A DNA stretch of 64,000 nt from Paenibacillus_V sp046244365. Its GTDB lineage: Bacteria; Bacillota; Bacilli; Paenibacillales; NBRC-103111. Positions 1-9,439 of the stretch are shown one piece after another. The notes under the pieces are model-generated. The model was not told where the DNA came from and made no database searches. It saw only the letters and a program-made list of their open reading frames with translations. The DNA lies in contig NZ_CP176395.1 of assembly GCF_046244365.1 (NCBI RefSeq), positions 5,270,001 to 5,334,000 of the forward strand, written 5' to 3'. Each line of letters begins with the position of its first letter. Position 1 is the first letter of the stretch. The position numbers were made by a program, and so were the translations under genes.

Positions 1-1243
1 CGGTGTAACGCTTGTCGCTGTTAGCCAGCGAAGCTTTCACGATATTGACGAGAATGCGCTGAACCGCATCTTTCGTTTGCTGCGTAAGCGAGTTAGGATC
101 GTTTCGGTCCGGAGGTTCGATGCCGACACTAATCGACAAGTCCGACAAAACGAACGGGCTGGACTGCACCTCCGTTTTGATCCGGTTCACCTCATAATTG
201 ACCGTCTTCTGCATTTCTTCGGAGTTCGCTTTCCCCGAGCCTGCGCTAGCCGGATAATTCGGAACGTCCGTCGTACCGGTACCCGGAATGCCACCTTGGG
301 CGTTTCCGTCGCTCGAATACGACTTTTGAATTTCCTGGACGCTGATCTCGATCCCTTTCGTATCGACGACCGGTTCGACGTTGCTTCTCTGCGTCGTCTT
401 TTTGTCGAAATTAATGCTAGCGACCGCCATCGGCACGACTTTGCCGGCGCCAAGCACGGGACCCAGCAAACTCATGACGCTCTTTTGGACGTCCTGTTCA
501 AGCTGTTTTTTGATTTGAAATTGCTGAAGCGCAATATCGCCCGATTCCATGCCTGTTGAGCTTGCTTTCGAGTACGGCAATAAATCGCCGTATTGATTCG
601 TAATCGTAATATTTTCCGGCGGCAAGCTTTTGACACCCTTCGACACCAAACTGTACATCGTGTCGATTTGCTTTTGATCCAACTCAAAGCCCGGCTTCAT
701 ATTGACTACGACGGCTGCCGAAGAAAGCTCTTTTTCGCCCGATCTTACGAACACCGATTTCTCTGGCAGTGTAATCAGCACCTTCGAACCGCTGACTGCC
801 GCATTCGCATTAATGAGCTGCTGAAGCTCTCCCTGGATCGCGTCCAGGTGTTTGACTTCGAATTCCCGGTCGCTCATACCGAAGGGCTTGTCCTCCCGGA
901 AAGCTCCATAACCTAACGAACCGTTGCGCATCAAGCCTTGCGAGGCAACGTCGACCGTCAATTCCGCCGCTTTGTTCGCGGGAACTTCAATACTTTTTCC
1001 ATCCGGACTCAAATGATAAGGCACCTTCGAATTATCTAGATATTGCTTGATTGCAGATGCGTCGGTCGGCTGCAAGTCACGAAAAGCCACAACGTATTCC
1101 GTTCTCGAAAGCGAGTATGTAACAATTCCGATCGTAAAAATTATGAGTACCAGTGTAGTCGCCAACGTAATCTTTTGAGTCTTGGTAAATTTATTCCAAT
1201 ATTGCTTCGTCCGATTCCAATATTGGAGCATCGTTTCGTTCAC
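1..1243 (-). CDS. fliF: Flagellar MS-ring protein FliF (3' part cut by window edge)
   Basis: FliF builds the membrane-embedded MS ring of the flagellar basal body. About 414 N-terminal residues are in the window; the stop lies to the left of position 1. The first ~25 residues are cytoplasmic, followed by a transmembrane helix at about 26-44 (TLATTLVLIIFTIG), then the periplasmic-type ring-building motifs of YscJ/FliF proteins (LQPTDASAIKQYLD; GYGAFREDKPFGMSDREFEV). The start is read as GTG at 1243 because GAGGTG lies 8 bases before it; an ATG four codons later is possible. It is the last visible gene of the flgB-flgC-fliE-fliF order, the usual start of the Firmicute fla/che operon. Confidence 0.95.
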   Translation of the reverse strand, partial: MNETMLQYWNRTKQYWNKFTKTQKITLATTLVLIIFTIGIVTYSLSRTEYVVAFRDLQPTDASAIKQYLDNSKVPYHLSPDGKSIEVPANKAAELTVDVASQGLMRNGSLGYGAFREDKPFGMSDREFEVKHLDAIQGELQQLINANAAVSGSKVLITLPEKSVFVRSGEKELSSAAVVVNMKPGFELDQKQIDTMYSLVSKGVKSLPPENITITNQYGDLLPYSKASSTGMESGDIALQQFQIKKQLEQDVQKSVMSLLGPVLGAGKVVPMAVASINFDKKTTQRSNVEPVVDTKGIEISVQEIQKSYSSDGNAQGGIPGTGTTDVPNYPASAGSGKANSEEMQKTVNYEVNRIKTEVQSSPFVLSDLSISVGIEPPDRNDPNSLTQQTKDAVQRILVNIVKASLANSDKRYT

Positions 1244-1302
1244 TGTTTCACCTCATCCAAGTGCGATAGCGTAAAAGACGCAGGCTAAAAGCGCGGAAGC
1301 TC

Positions 1303-1608
1303 TTATATTTGCATTCTCATGACGTCTTGATAAGCTTCAATCACTTTATTGCGCACTTGTACGGTAAATTGCAGCCCAAGCGAGGCTTTCTCGGAGGCGA
1401 TAGTCAACGAGTGAACGTCTGAGAGCTCTCCCGTAATAAATTTTTCGTTCAGCGTTTCCACAGCAGTCTGCTGATTGGAAAGCTTGGTCAAGGCATCGTT
1501 AAGATAGCTGCCGAATTGACCCGCCATCTCGGTGGCGCCTTCGCCAGCTTTTATTTTCGGTTGCACGGCATTGACTGCAGTCTGCAAACCGTTTATTGCT
1601 TGAATCAT
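1303..1608 (-). CDS. fliE: Flagellar hook-basal body protein FliE
   Basis: FliE joins the MS ring to the proximal rod. The 101-residue protein has the family C-terminus (TVQVRNKVIEAYQDVMRMQI) and usual length. The ATG at 1608 is chosen over an upstream in-frame ATG because GGAGGG stands at the right distance before it. It sits between flgC and fliF in one transcription unit. Confidence 0.95.
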   Translation of the reverse strand: MIQAINGLQTAVNAVQPKIKAGEGATEMAGQFGSYLNDALTKLSNQQTAVETLNEKFITGELSDVHSLTIASEKASLGLQFTVQVRNKVIEAYQDVMRMQI

Positions 1609-1638
1609 TAATAATCCCTCCAATTATCCGTAAAATGG

Positions 1639-2088
1639 TTATCTTCCGATTTCGAGCGCCTTCGTGACCATAGATTTCGATGCGTTCAATGCCGTGACGT
1701 TCGCTTCATAGGAACGGGTGGCGGATATCATATCGACCATCTCTTTCAAAATGTCGACATTCGGCATATCCACGTAACCGTTAACGTCAGCGTCGGGATG
1801 AGTCGGATTGTATACGCGCTTAAAAGGAGACTGGTCATTCGTAATTTTCGTTACCTTCACCCCTTCTCCGGTCGCCTTCCCCATTGCGGATGAAAGCATT
1901 TGTCCGAATGGCGTTTGGGATTGCGGTTCCATCGTCACTACTTTACGCGTGTACGGAACCCATTTGCCGTTGACCATTTGCGTACGGGTCGTATCCGCAT
2001 TGGCGATATTGGAGGAAATGACGTCCATTCGCAACCGTTGCGCCGTAAGTGCGGATGAGCTGATATCGAATCCGTTTGTCAATTTCAT
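1639..2088 (-). CDS. flgC: Flagellar proximal rod protein FlgC
   Basis: FlgC is a proximal rod subunit of the flagellar basal body, exported by the flagellar type III apparatus. The 149 residues carry the N-terminal rod signature (SALTAQRLRMDVISSNIANA) and the C-terminal D0 helix (MISATRSYEANVTALNASK) typical of the FlgBCFG family. It begins 3 bases after the flgB stop, so the two genes are translationally close. Confidence 0.96.
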   Translation of the reverse strand: MKLTNGFDISSSALTAQRLRMDVISSNIANADTTRTQMVNGKWVPYTRKVVTMEPQSQTPFGQMLSSAMGKATGEGVKVTKITNDQSPFKRVYNPTHPDADVNGYVDMPNVDILKEMVDMISATRSYEANVTALNASKSMVTKALEIGR

Positions 2089-2091
2089 CCG

Positions 2092-2493
2092 TTATTGCCT
2101 CCCGTCAAGCGCCGTTTTGAACTGTTTGAGCTCGTGATTCGCCTGCTGGATCATGACATTATAACGAAGCTGATTTTTGGCAAGCAGTGACATTTCCGTA
2201 TCGATATCCACGTTGTTCTGGTTGTTGTTCATAACGGAATTACGATCTGTAATGATTTCGGCATTCACACCCGGCGATTTTCCGATCGTAAAGTGACGCG
2301 GATCCGTCCGGTACCCCTCAATCGAAGCCCCCTTCAGCTCGCTATTCAGCATCTCCTCGAACTTGACATCCGAACGCTTGTAATAAGGCGTGTCGACATT
2401 CGCGACATTGTTTGCGATAACCTGCTGACGCAAACTTGAGGCAGTAAGCGAGCGTTCAAGCAAGTTCAAGCTCGGCTGGTTGAGCAAAAACAT
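2092..2493 (-). CDS. flgB: Flagellar basal body rod protein FlgB
   Basis: FlgB is the rod protein that attaches next to FliE. The 133-residue sequence has the rod motif LRQQVIANNVANVDTPYYKR near residues 22-41 and a helical C-terminus. ATG at 2493 is preceded by AGGTGGG. It is the first gene of the flagellar operon, downstream of codY and separated from it by a terminator and about 200 bp that should hold the operon promoter. Confidence 0.96.
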   Translation of the reverse strand: MFLLNQPSLNLLERSLTASSLRQQVIANNVANVDTPYYKRSDVKFEEMLNSELKGASIEGYRTDPRHFTIGKSPGVNAEIITDRNSVMNNNQNNVDIDTEMSLLAKNQLRYNVMIQQANHELKQFKTALDGRQ

Positions 2494-2696
2494 TCACTTT
2501 CCCACCTTTGCATATTAGGTTTTTTTTCCTATGTATTTCCCGTATCTTAGACATATTCAACAAAAGTCCGACAAACTCCTTCTTGCATTCGACAAGAAAG
2601 TGATAAGAATATGACAAGGAAATGACGTACTGTTTGTCAAAAAATGTTGATACGAAACGTATTAAATATGGCATAAACTAGCAGAACAAAACAATA

Positions 2697-2730
2697 AGAA
2701 AAAAGCCCTATCTTTAGAAGATAGCGCTTT
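2697..2730 (-). terminator. Rho-independent terminator of the hslVU-codY unit
   Basis: On the minus strand a GCGCTATCTT / AAGATAGGGC stem with a short loop is followed by a run of T. It lies about 45 bp past the codY stop and separates codY from flgB. Confidence 0.85.
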
Positions 2731-2773
2731 ACAAAGGTTCCTTTACCAACTCTTCAAATATGGAGTTGCGCAA

Positions 2774-3544
2774 TCACTGGTTCAAGCCATGCACCAGCTG
2801 TTCGTTCAAAATTTTAATGTACGTCCCTTTCATGCCGAGGGATCTCGTCTCGATGACGCCGGCGCTTTCGAGCTTGCGCAGCGCATTGACGATAACGGAA
2901 CGGGTAATGCCGACCCGGTCGGCGATTTTGCTGGCGACAAGCAGCCCCTCTTTCCCCTTCAGCTCCTCGAAAATATGCTCGACCGCTTCGAGCTCGCTAA
3001 AGGATAAGGAACCCACCGCAACCTGTACGACCGCTTTGCTGCGCAGCTCCTCCTCGCTTTCCTCGGCACGCTCCCTCAAAATTTCCATCCCGACGACCGT
3101 AGCTCCATACTCGGCCAAGATAAGATCGTCGTCGACGAACGTTTGCTCCGTTCTCGTCAAAACAAGCGAACCCAGTCTGTCGCCGCCGCCTGTAATCGGA
3201 ACGATTGTAATCAACCCATGCTCAAAAAGTTCATGAATTTGATCGGTAAACGTGCCGTAATGGTTGTCATGATCAACATTGGACGAGGTTTCATCGATTT
3301 TCATCAACAGGGCGTTGACATCGGACGGAAATCGCCTTTCCTCCGTCACCATACGGTGCATGTGCTCGGACGGAAATGGACCTACGCTTGCAAATCCGAG
3401 TATTTTCCCTTTGCGGCTGACGACAAACACGTTTGCGACGATGATATCGCGCAGCACCTCGGCCATTTCCATGAAACTGACCGTTTTGCCGGCCGCTTGT
3501 TGCAGCAATCGATTCAGCCTTCTCGTCTTCGATAGTAAAGTCAT
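2774..3544 (-). CDS. codY: GTP- and branched-chain-amino-acid-sensing repressor CodY
   Basis: CodY is a global regulator of Firmicutes that binds DNA when GTP and isoleucine/leucine/valine are plentiful, repressing starvation, motility and sporulation-entry genes. The 256 residues match family length: an N-terminal GAF domain (about 1-155) and a C-terminal winged helix (about 200-245) with the recognition segment ASKIADRVGITRSVIVNALR. It follows hslU by 40 bp, the usual codV-clpQ-clpY-codY order, and lies next to flagellar genes, which CodY represses in B. subtilis. Confidence 0.97.
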   Translation of the reverse strand: MTLLSKTRRLNRLLQQAAGKTVSFMEMAEVLRDIIVANVFVVSRKGKILGFASVGPFPSEHMHRMVTEERRFPSDVNALLMKIDETSSNVDHDNHYGTFTDQIHELFEHGLITIVPITGGGDRLGSLVLTRTEQTFVDDDLILAEYGATVVGMEILRERAEESEEELRSKAVVQVAVGSLSFSELEAVEHIFEELKGKEGLLVASKIADRVGITRSVIVNALRKLESAGVIETRSLGMKGTYIKILNEQLVHGLNQ

Positions 3545-3584
3545 TACTAATGCCTCCCGAACAAATTCGTAACGATGAACAAGG

Positions 3585-4982
3585 TTATAAAATGTATTGG
3601 CTCAAATCGCGATTCTGCGCGATATCGGACAGCTTCTCGCGAACGTATTCCGGCGTGATCGTGAAAGTATCGAGCGTCAGGTCGGAAGCTTCGAACGACA
3701 AGTCCTCCAGAAGCTTCTCCAGAATCGTATGCAGCCTGCGCGCGCCGATGTTTTCCGTATGCTGATTGACTTGTGCCGCAATGCGAGCCATTTCCTCGAT
3801 GGCGGAATCCGCGAAATCGACATGAATGCCTTCCGTTTCGAGAAGTGCCGTATATTGCTTGGTGAGCGCGTTTTTCGGCTCCTTTAAGATTCGCACGAAA
3901 TCCTCATGCGTCAAGTTGCTCAGCTCGACCCGAATCGGAAAACGGCCTTGGAGTTCCGGTATCAAATCCGATGGCTTCGCAATATGGAAGGCGCCGGCCG
4001 CAATAAACAAAATATAGTCCGTTTTAACTGGCCCGTATTTCGTTATGACCGTAGACCCCTCTACAATAGGTAAAATGTCCCTTTGCACGCCTTCTCTAGA
4101 GACGTCCGGACCGCTTCCGCGTCCAGTACTGGCCACTTTATCGATCTCGTCGATGAAAATGATGCCGGACTGCTCGGCGCGCCGAACCGATTCCTGCATG
4201 ACCTCATCCATATCCATCAGCTTTTGCGCTTCTTCCTGGACAAGCACTTTCCGCGCTTCCTTCACGGGAAGCTTGCGTTTCTTCGTGCGCTTCGGCATCA
4301 AATTGCCGAACATCTCCTGCATGTTGATGCCCATTTGCTCATTACCCTGGCCAGCCAGCATGTCGAGCATATTCGGCGCGTTATCTTCCACTTCGATCTC
4401 GATGATTTCATTGTCGAGCTCGCCTTTTGCCAAGCGCTCCTTGACGGAGGTGCGCTGTGCGGCAACTCCGGGATCATTGTCGGATTCCTCGTTCTGGGAG
4501 GCTTGGTTTTGACCGCCGAACAGCATTTCCAGCGGGTTGCGCTGCGTCTTCGCACGTGCCGGTCCGGGTACCAGGATCATGGCGATCCGCTCGTTGGCGA
4601 GCTTCTCGGCCTTATCCTTCAGCTTCTCGGTTTTTTCGGATTTGACCATACGGATGGCCGTTTCCACAAGATCGCGCACCATCGATTCGACGTCGCGTCC
4701 GACATAGCCTACCTCCGTAAACTTCGTCGCCTCCACTTTGACGAACGGCGCATTGACGAGCTTAGCCAGCCTGCGGGCGATTTCCGTTTTACCAACGCCT
4801 GTCGGCCCGATCATCAGAATGTTTTTCGGGACGATCTCGTCGCGCAGGGACTCGTCGAGCAAGCTGCGGCGATACCGGTTGCGCAGGGCGACGGCTACGG
4901 ACTTCTTCGCTTTGTTCTGTCCGATAATATATTTATCGAGCTCCGAAACGACCTCTTTAGGCGTCAGCGCACTATTTTTCAT
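3585..4982 (-). CDS. hslU: HslU/ClpY AAA+ unfoldase of the HslUV protease
   Basis: HslU forms hexameric rings that unfold substrates and feed them to the HslV peptidase. The 465 residues include the Walker A motif GPTGVGKT at residues 59-66, Walker B FIDEID near 270, and the charged intermediate (I) domain between them (about 110-240), the substrate-recognition region. ATG at 4982 follows TTAGGAGGG. It lies downstream of hslV with a 120 bp gap that holds a copy of a dispersed repeat. Confidence 0.97.
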   Translation of the reverse strand: MKNSALTPKEVVSELDKYIIGQNKAKKSVAVALRNRYRRSLLDESLRDEIVPKNILMIGPTGVGKTEIARRLAKLVNAPFVKVEATKFTEVGYVGRDVESMVRDLVETAIRMVKSEKTEKLKDKAEKLANERIAMILVPGPARAKTQRNPLEMLFGGQNQASQNEESDNDPGVAAQRTSVKERLAKGELDNEIIEIEVEDNAPNMLDMLAGQGNEQMGINMQEMFGNLMPKRTKKRKLPVKEARKVLVQEEAQKLMDMDEVMQESVRRAEQSGIIFIDEIDKVASTGRGSGPDVSREGVQRDILPIVEGSTVITKYGPVKTDYILFIAAGAFHIAKPSDLIPELQGRFPIRVELSNLTHEDFVRILKEPKNALTKQYTALLETEGIHVDFADSAIEEMARIAAQVNQHTENIGARRLHTILEKLLEDLSFEASDLTLDTFTITPEYVREKLSDIAQNRDLSQYIL

Positions 4983-4993
4983 GACAGTCCCTC

Positions 4994-5083
4994 CTAAGGA
5001 TAAACGCCTGACGGCGCCTTCTAATCCGGTGCGTTTGCCAAGAAACCGTACAATCGGCGGAGGACATCCTTCCCGAAATATCC
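4994..5083. repeat. Dispersed intergenic repeat, copy 1 (between hslV and hslU)
   Basis: This ~90 bp piece shares with copies at 10789-10870 and 13514-13612 the order AAGGA, then a GGCG/CGCC hairpin, then a conserved CGTTTGCCAAGAAA-type segment and an ATC-GGCGGAGGA segment. It lies inside the hslVU transcription unit and is the most diverged copy. Confidence 0.6.
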
Positions 5084-5102
5084 AACGATCCGGTTGTCGC
5101 CG

Positions 5103-5648
5103 CTAGGATTCGATTTCCTCCACAATAATATTGTGGTTCGTAAATACGCATATTTCGGCGGCCATCTCCAGAGCGGCTCTGGCAATTTCCTTCGCTTCCA
5201 TATCCGGTGAATAACGGTGCAGCGCGCGGCCTGCGGCGAGCGCGAAGCTTCCGCCCGACCCGATCGCCAAAATCCCGTCGTCCGGCTCGATGATTTCCCC
5301 GTTCCCCGAAATAAGCAGCAGCCCGCTGGTATCCATGACGATCATCATCGCCTCCAGCCTGCGCAGCACACGGTCCTGACGCCAATCTTTGGCAAGCTCG
5401 ACGGCTGCACGCTGCAAATTGCCGTGGTGTTCTTCCAGCTTCCCCTCAAATTTCTCGAAAAGCGTAATGGCATCCGCAACGGAGCCGGCGAATCCGGCAA
5501 TCACCTTGCCGCGGTACAGACGACGCACCTTCTTGGCATGCCCCTTCATGACCATGCTGTTGCCGAACGTCACTTGTCCGTCACCTGCAATGGCACCCTT
5601 CCCTTTGTGGCGGATGGCAAAAATCGTCGTCGCATGAAATTGACTCAT
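5103..5648 (-). CDS. hslV: HslV/ClpQ (CodW) peptidase subunit, serine-type
   Basis: HslV is the proteasome-like peptidase of the HslUV machine. The 181-residue protein begins MSQFHATTIFAIRHKGKG, so removal of Met exposes Ser, as in B. subtilis ClpQ (CodW), rather than the N-terminal Thr of E. coli HslV; the TTI of the classical start lies a few residues in. The GDGQVTFG and GIGSGG-like (AIGSGGSFALAAGRAL) segments are conserved. ATG at 5648 is chosen because GGAGGG precedes it. A weak CAGCAG/CTGCTG hairpin lies at 5703-5733 in the gap to trmFO. No xerC/codV gene lies between trmFO and hslV, unlike B. subtilis. Confidence 0.96.
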   Translation of the reverse strand: MSQFHATTIFAIRHKGKGAIAGDGQVTFGNSMVMKGHAKKVRRLYRGKVIAGFAGSVADAITLFEKFEGKLEEHHGNLQRAAVELAKDWRQDRVLRRLEAMMIVMDTSGLLLISGNGEIIEPDDGILAIGSGGSFALAAGRALHRYSPDMEAKEIARAALEMAAEICVFTNHNIIVEEIES

Positions 5649-5822
5649 CTTTTGTTTCCCTCCTTCGTACCCGTAACAGCGAACGTGCATTTACGCGGGA
5701 AACAGCAGCGAGACGTAGCTCTCTGCTGCTGCTTCAAAACGAATCGGCAAAAACCGTTTGTAAATAAATGGGTAGGTAAGATGTTTAAACACGCAATAAT
5801 GGTACCATACGGACGGTTCTCC

Positions 5823-7160
5823 TTACAAGCGAACTGCCGTTAAATTGTGTGAAAAATTCTGAATTGTTTGAATTGCTCGTTCTGCAAGCTTCTCGTTTTT
5901 CAGCTTTTTGTTGCGGATTTTCTCCTCCAACGCAGGCAAAAGCCCAAAATTCGCATTCATCGGCTGGAAATGCTTCGGATCCGCCGACGTGATATACGCC
6001 GCCATGCTGCCGATCACCGTCTCGCTTGGGAAAACGAGTCCCGGCTCGCCTTTTGCCAACCGGCCTGCATTAAGTCCTGCTATGAGCCCCGCCGCAGCCG
6101 ACTCCACATAGCCCTCTACGCCCGTCATTTGACCGGCGAAGAATAGATTGTCACGGTCTTTGAATTGATAGGTCGGGCGCAGCCATTTCGGAGAATTGAT
6201 AAACGTATTCCGGTGCATGACGCCGTACCGAACGAATTCCGCATTTTCCAAACCCGGGATGAGCGAAAACACCCGCTTCTGCTCCCCCCATTTCAAATGG
6301 GTTTGGAAGCCGACAAGATTGAAGAGGGTCCCAGCGGCGTTATCCTGCCTCAGCTGCACGACAGCATACGGAAGCTTACCCGTGTGGGGATTGATCAGTC
6401 CTACCGGCTTCATAGGACCGTACAGAGCCGTTTGCTTCCCGCGGGCGGCCATTACCTCGATCGGCATGCAGCCCTCGAAGTAGATTTCCTTCTCGAATTC
6501 TTTGACCGGGGCGACTTCCGCCGTAACGAGCGCATCGTGAAACGCGTTAAACTCCTCTTCCATCATCGGACAGTTCAAGTAAGCCGCTTCGCCTTTATCG
6601 TAACGCGACGCCAAATATACTTTATTCATATCGATCGAGTCTTTTTCGACGATCGGCGCAGCCGCATCGTAAAAATACAAATATTCCTCGCCCATCAGCT
6701 GCTTTAAATGCTCGGAAAGCTCAGGCGATGTCAGAGGACCGGAAGCGACCACCACAATGCCCTCGGGCAAAGCCGTAAGCTCTTCGTTGCGCACCTCGAT
6801 AAGCGGATGCTCACGCAGGGAGGAAGTCACCATCCCGGAAAACCCGTCGCGGTCGACGGCCAGCGCTCCGCCTGCAGGCACCGCATGCTTGTCGGCACTC
6901 GATAAAATAAGCGAATCCAAAAGTCTCATTTCTTCCTTCAATACGCCGACCGCATTTGCAAGTCCGTTCGCGCGCAGCGAATTGCTGCATACGAGTTCGG
7001 CAAATTTATCCGTAATGTGAGCCGGCGTTTTACGGACCGGACGCATTTCATATAACGTAACGGGTACGCCTTGCTTCGCTATTTGCCATGCCGCTTCGCT
7101 GCCGGCCAAGCCGGCTCCGATTACGGTAACGCTCTGAAACTGTGCCATTCGTCTTTCCAT
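5823..7160 (-). CDS. trmFO: tRNA (m5U54) methyltransferase TrmFO, folate-dependent
   Basis: TrmFO methylates uridine 54 in the T loop of tRNA using methylene-tetrahydrofolate and FADH2. The 445 residues start with an FAD-binding motif (VIGAGLAGSEAAWQ) and keep the family segments FAELVCSNSLRANGLANAVG, near residue 60, and GQMTGVEGYVESAAAGL near 350. Two in-frame ATGs (7160 and 7148) are both plausible; AAGGA stands before the first. It follows topA, as in B. subtilis (topA-gid). Confidence 0.96.
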   Translation of the reverse strand: MERRMAQFQSVTVIGAGLAGSEAAWQIAKQGVPVTLYEMRPVRKTPAHITDKFAELVCSNSLRANGLANAVGVLKEEMRLLDSLILSSADKHAVPAGGALAVDRDGFSGMVTSSLREHPLIEVRNEELTALPEGIVVVASGPLTSPELSEHLKQLMGEEYLYFYDAAAPIVEKDSIDMNKVYLASRYDKGEAAYLNCPMMEEEFNAFHDALVTAEVAPVKEFEKEIYFEGCMPIEVMAARGKQTALYGPMKPVGLINPHTGKLPYAVVQLRQDNAAGTLFNLVGFQTHLKWGEQKRVFSLIPGLENAEFVRYGVMHRNTFINSPKWLRPTYQFKDRDNLFFAGQMTGVEGYVESAAAGLIAGLNAGRLAKGEPGLVFPSETVIGSMAAYITSADPKHFQPMNANFGLLPALEEKIRNKKLKNEKLAERAIQTIQNFSHNLTAVRL

Positions 7161-7247
7161 CCCCTATCCTTAGTTCGTTGCTATTCCCGTTTCCGGCCGC
7201 AACCGATTGGCAGAAATAGCAAGAAAGCCGTTTTGATCCTCAAACGA

Positions 7248-7307
7248 GCGAAAACTAAGCCCCTGGCATTCGTATCGTCATACGAACCGCCGGGTACTTA
7301 GTTTCGC
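7248..7307. other. Long nested hairpin between topA and trmFO
   Basis: Outer arms GCGAAAACTAAG and CTTAGTTTCGC pair almost perfectly and enclose a second perfect stem (TTCGTAT / ATACGAA with a 4-base loop) and a CCC/GGG pairing. It starts 15 bp past the topA stop. No clear T-run follows on the minus strand, so it may be a processing or stabilising structure, a weak terminator, or a small mobile palindromic repeat. Confidence 0.55.
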
Positions 7308-7321
7308 AAAACCAATCCGAT

Positions 7322-9403
7322 TTAATCGGCCGATTCTTCCTCTTTAAAGTCGCATTGCACGCACTGGATGTGCGTACCGCTCTTGGAGTTTTTGACTATG
7401 AGCATGCCTCCGCAATTCGGGCATTTCTTCTCGACAGGACGGTCCCAGGAGACGAACTCACATCCCGGGTACTTATCGCATCCGAAGAAGACTCTACCTT
7501 TCTTGCTGCGGCGCTCGATGATTTTGCCTTCTCCGCATTTCGGACACGTCACGCCGATATCTTTGACGATAGGCTTCGTATTCCGGCAATCCGGGAATCC
7601 CGAGCAGGCGAGAAACTTGCCGAAACGTCCCATTTTGTAAACGAGGTGTTTACCGCATTTTTCGCAAATCTCGTCGGACACTTCATCCTGGATTTCGATT
7701 TCTTTCATTTCCTCTTCGGCTACGTCAAGACGCTTTTTGAAGGAAGTATAAAATTGATCGAGCACCTTCACCCAGTCCTCTTTGCCGTCCTCGACATGGT
7801 CAAGCTCTTCTTCCATATGCGCCGTGAACTCGACATCCAGGATTTCCGGAAAAAACTCTTCCATTAACTGTATGACAAGCTCACCCAGCTCCGTCGGAAT
7901 GAACTTCTTCTCCTCGAGCGCCACGTAACCCCGCTTCTGAACGGTTTCCAGCGTAGGGGCGTACGTACTCGGCCGGCCGATGCCCATCTCCTCGAGCGCC
8001 CTAACGAGACGCGCTTCCGTGTAACGAGGCGGCGGCTGCGTAAAATGCTGCTTCGGATCGATGTTCTCCGTTTGCACATTGTCGCCCGCTTGCAGCGGCG
8101 GAAGGAATTTGTCCTCCTCCGTTACGCCGTCATCGTTTCCTTCTACGTATACTTTCATAAAGCCCGGAAACTTCACCTTCGAACCGGCGGCGCGGAAAAT
8201 CGTTTGATTGGCTTTCAGATCGACGCTCATCGTGTCCAGCACGGCCGAAGCCATCTGGCTCGCGACAAAACGTTCCCAAACAAGCTTATACAAACGAAGC
8301 TGATCGCGGCTCAAAAACTCCTTGACCGAATCGGGATCCCGCAGTACGGAGCTCGGACGGATCGCTTCATGCGCATCCTGTGCGTTGGCCGCTTTTTTGG
8401 AGTAGTTTCGCGGCGCCTCCGGCACATAATTTGCGCCGTACCTTTCGGTTATAAACTCTTTCGCTTCTTCCTGAGCGACAGGCGAGATCCGCGTCGAGTC
8501 CGTACGCATATACGTGATCAGACCGACCGTACCTTCCTTGCCGAGGTCGATCCCTTCGTACAGCTGCTGGGCGACGGACATCGTCTTGGAGGCGCGGAAA
8601 TTGAGCTTTCTTGCCGCTTCCTGCTGCAGCGTACTCGTGATGAACGGGGCGGAAGGGTTGCGTTGCCGCTCCTTCTCCTTCACCTCGTTGACAACGAAGG
8701 ATGCGCCCGCTATAGCCTGCAAAATTTGCTGAACGTCCGATTCGCTCGAAAGCTCGCGCTTCTCGCCGTCGATACCGTAAAACTTGGCTTCGAACGTGGC
8801 GCTGCCCGTTTTTAAAAGAGCGGTAATCGTCCAGTATTCCTCCGGCACGAAATCCTTAATCTCGTTCTCGCGATCGTTGATCAGCTTGACGGCGACCGAT
8901 TGCACGCGGCCGGCCGAAAGCCCCTTCTTCACTTTCTTCCATAAAAGCGGACTGATCTTATAACCGACAAGCCGGTCAAGAATCCTTCTGGCTTGCTGCG
9001 CATTCACAAGATCGATATTAATCGGACGCGGCGTTTTAAAAGCATCCTTGACCGCCTGCTTCGTGATCTCGTTGAAGACGACGCGGCAAGGCTCGGCTTC
9101 GTCAATCTCCAAATAATGAGCCAAATGCCATGCAATCGCTTCCCCTTCGCGGTCGGGGTCAGCCGCCAGATAGACGGTTTTCACTTTTTTCCTGGCATCC
9201 TTAAGCTCTTTCAGTACGGAGCCCTTGCCGCGGATCGTTATATATTTCGGTTCAAAGTTGTCTTCGATCTCGACGCCGATTTGGCTTTTGGGAAGATCGC
9301 GTATATGCCCCATAGAAGCTTTCACGATAAATTTACTGCCTAAATATTTACCGATCGTTTTCGCTTTTGCGGGTGATTCCACAATGACTAACGAATCTGC
9401 CAT
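7322..9403 (-). CDS. topA: DNA topoisomerase I (type IA)
   Basis: TopA relaxes negative supercoils by single-strand passage. The 693 residues show the Toprim domain (VIVESPAKAKTI at the N-terminus; DPDREGEAIAWHL near 105), the catalytic tyrosine motif TYMRTDSTR near 300, and three C-terminal four-cysteine zinc ribbons (starting CEKCG, CPKCG and CPNCG). The ATG at 9403 has GGGGGGAAGG before it, so the seven upstream in-frame codons are left out. It lies 36 bp after dprA. Confidence 0.97.
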   Translation of the reverse strand: MADSLVIVESPAKAKTIGKYLGSKFIVKASMGHIRDLPKSQIGVEIEDNFEPKYITIRGKGSVLKELKDARKKVKTVYLAADPDREGEAIAWHLAHYLEIDEAEPCRVVFNEITKQAVKDAFKTPRPINIDLVNAQQARRILDRLVGYKISPLLWKKVKKGLSAGRVQSVAVKLINDRENEIKDFVPEEYWTITALLKTGSATFEAKFYGIDGEKRELSSESDVQQILQAIAGASFVVNEVKEKERQRNPSAPFITSTLQQEAARKLNFRASKTMSVAQQLYEGIDLGKEGTVGLITYMRTDSTRISPVAQEEAKEFITERYGANYVPEAPRNYSKKAANAQDAHEAIRPSSVLRDPDSVKEFLSRDQLRLYKLVWERFVASQMASAVLDTMSVDLKANQTIFRAAGSKVKFPGFMKVYVEGNDDGVTEEDKFLPPLQAGDNVQTENIDPKQHFTQPPPRYTEARLVRALEEMGIGRPSTYAPTLETVQKRGYVALEEKKFIPTELGELVIQLMEEFFPEILDVEFTAHMEEELDHVEDGKEDWVKVLDQFYTSFKKRLDVAEEEMKEIEIQDEVSDEICEKCGKHLVYKMGRFGKFLACSGFPDCRNTKPIVKDIGVTCPKCGEGKIIERRSKKGRVFFGCDKYPGCEFVSWDRPVEKKCPNCGGMLIVKNSKSGTHIQCVQCDFKEEESAD

Positions 9404-9439
9404 CGTGTGCCTTCCCCCCTTCAAAAATAAAAATTGCGA

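Noticed and set aside
4083..4997. 304-codon plus-strand frame opposite hslU
   Set aside because: Antisense shadow of a well-recognised gene; composition is His/Leu/Arg-rich and no ribosome binding site fits.
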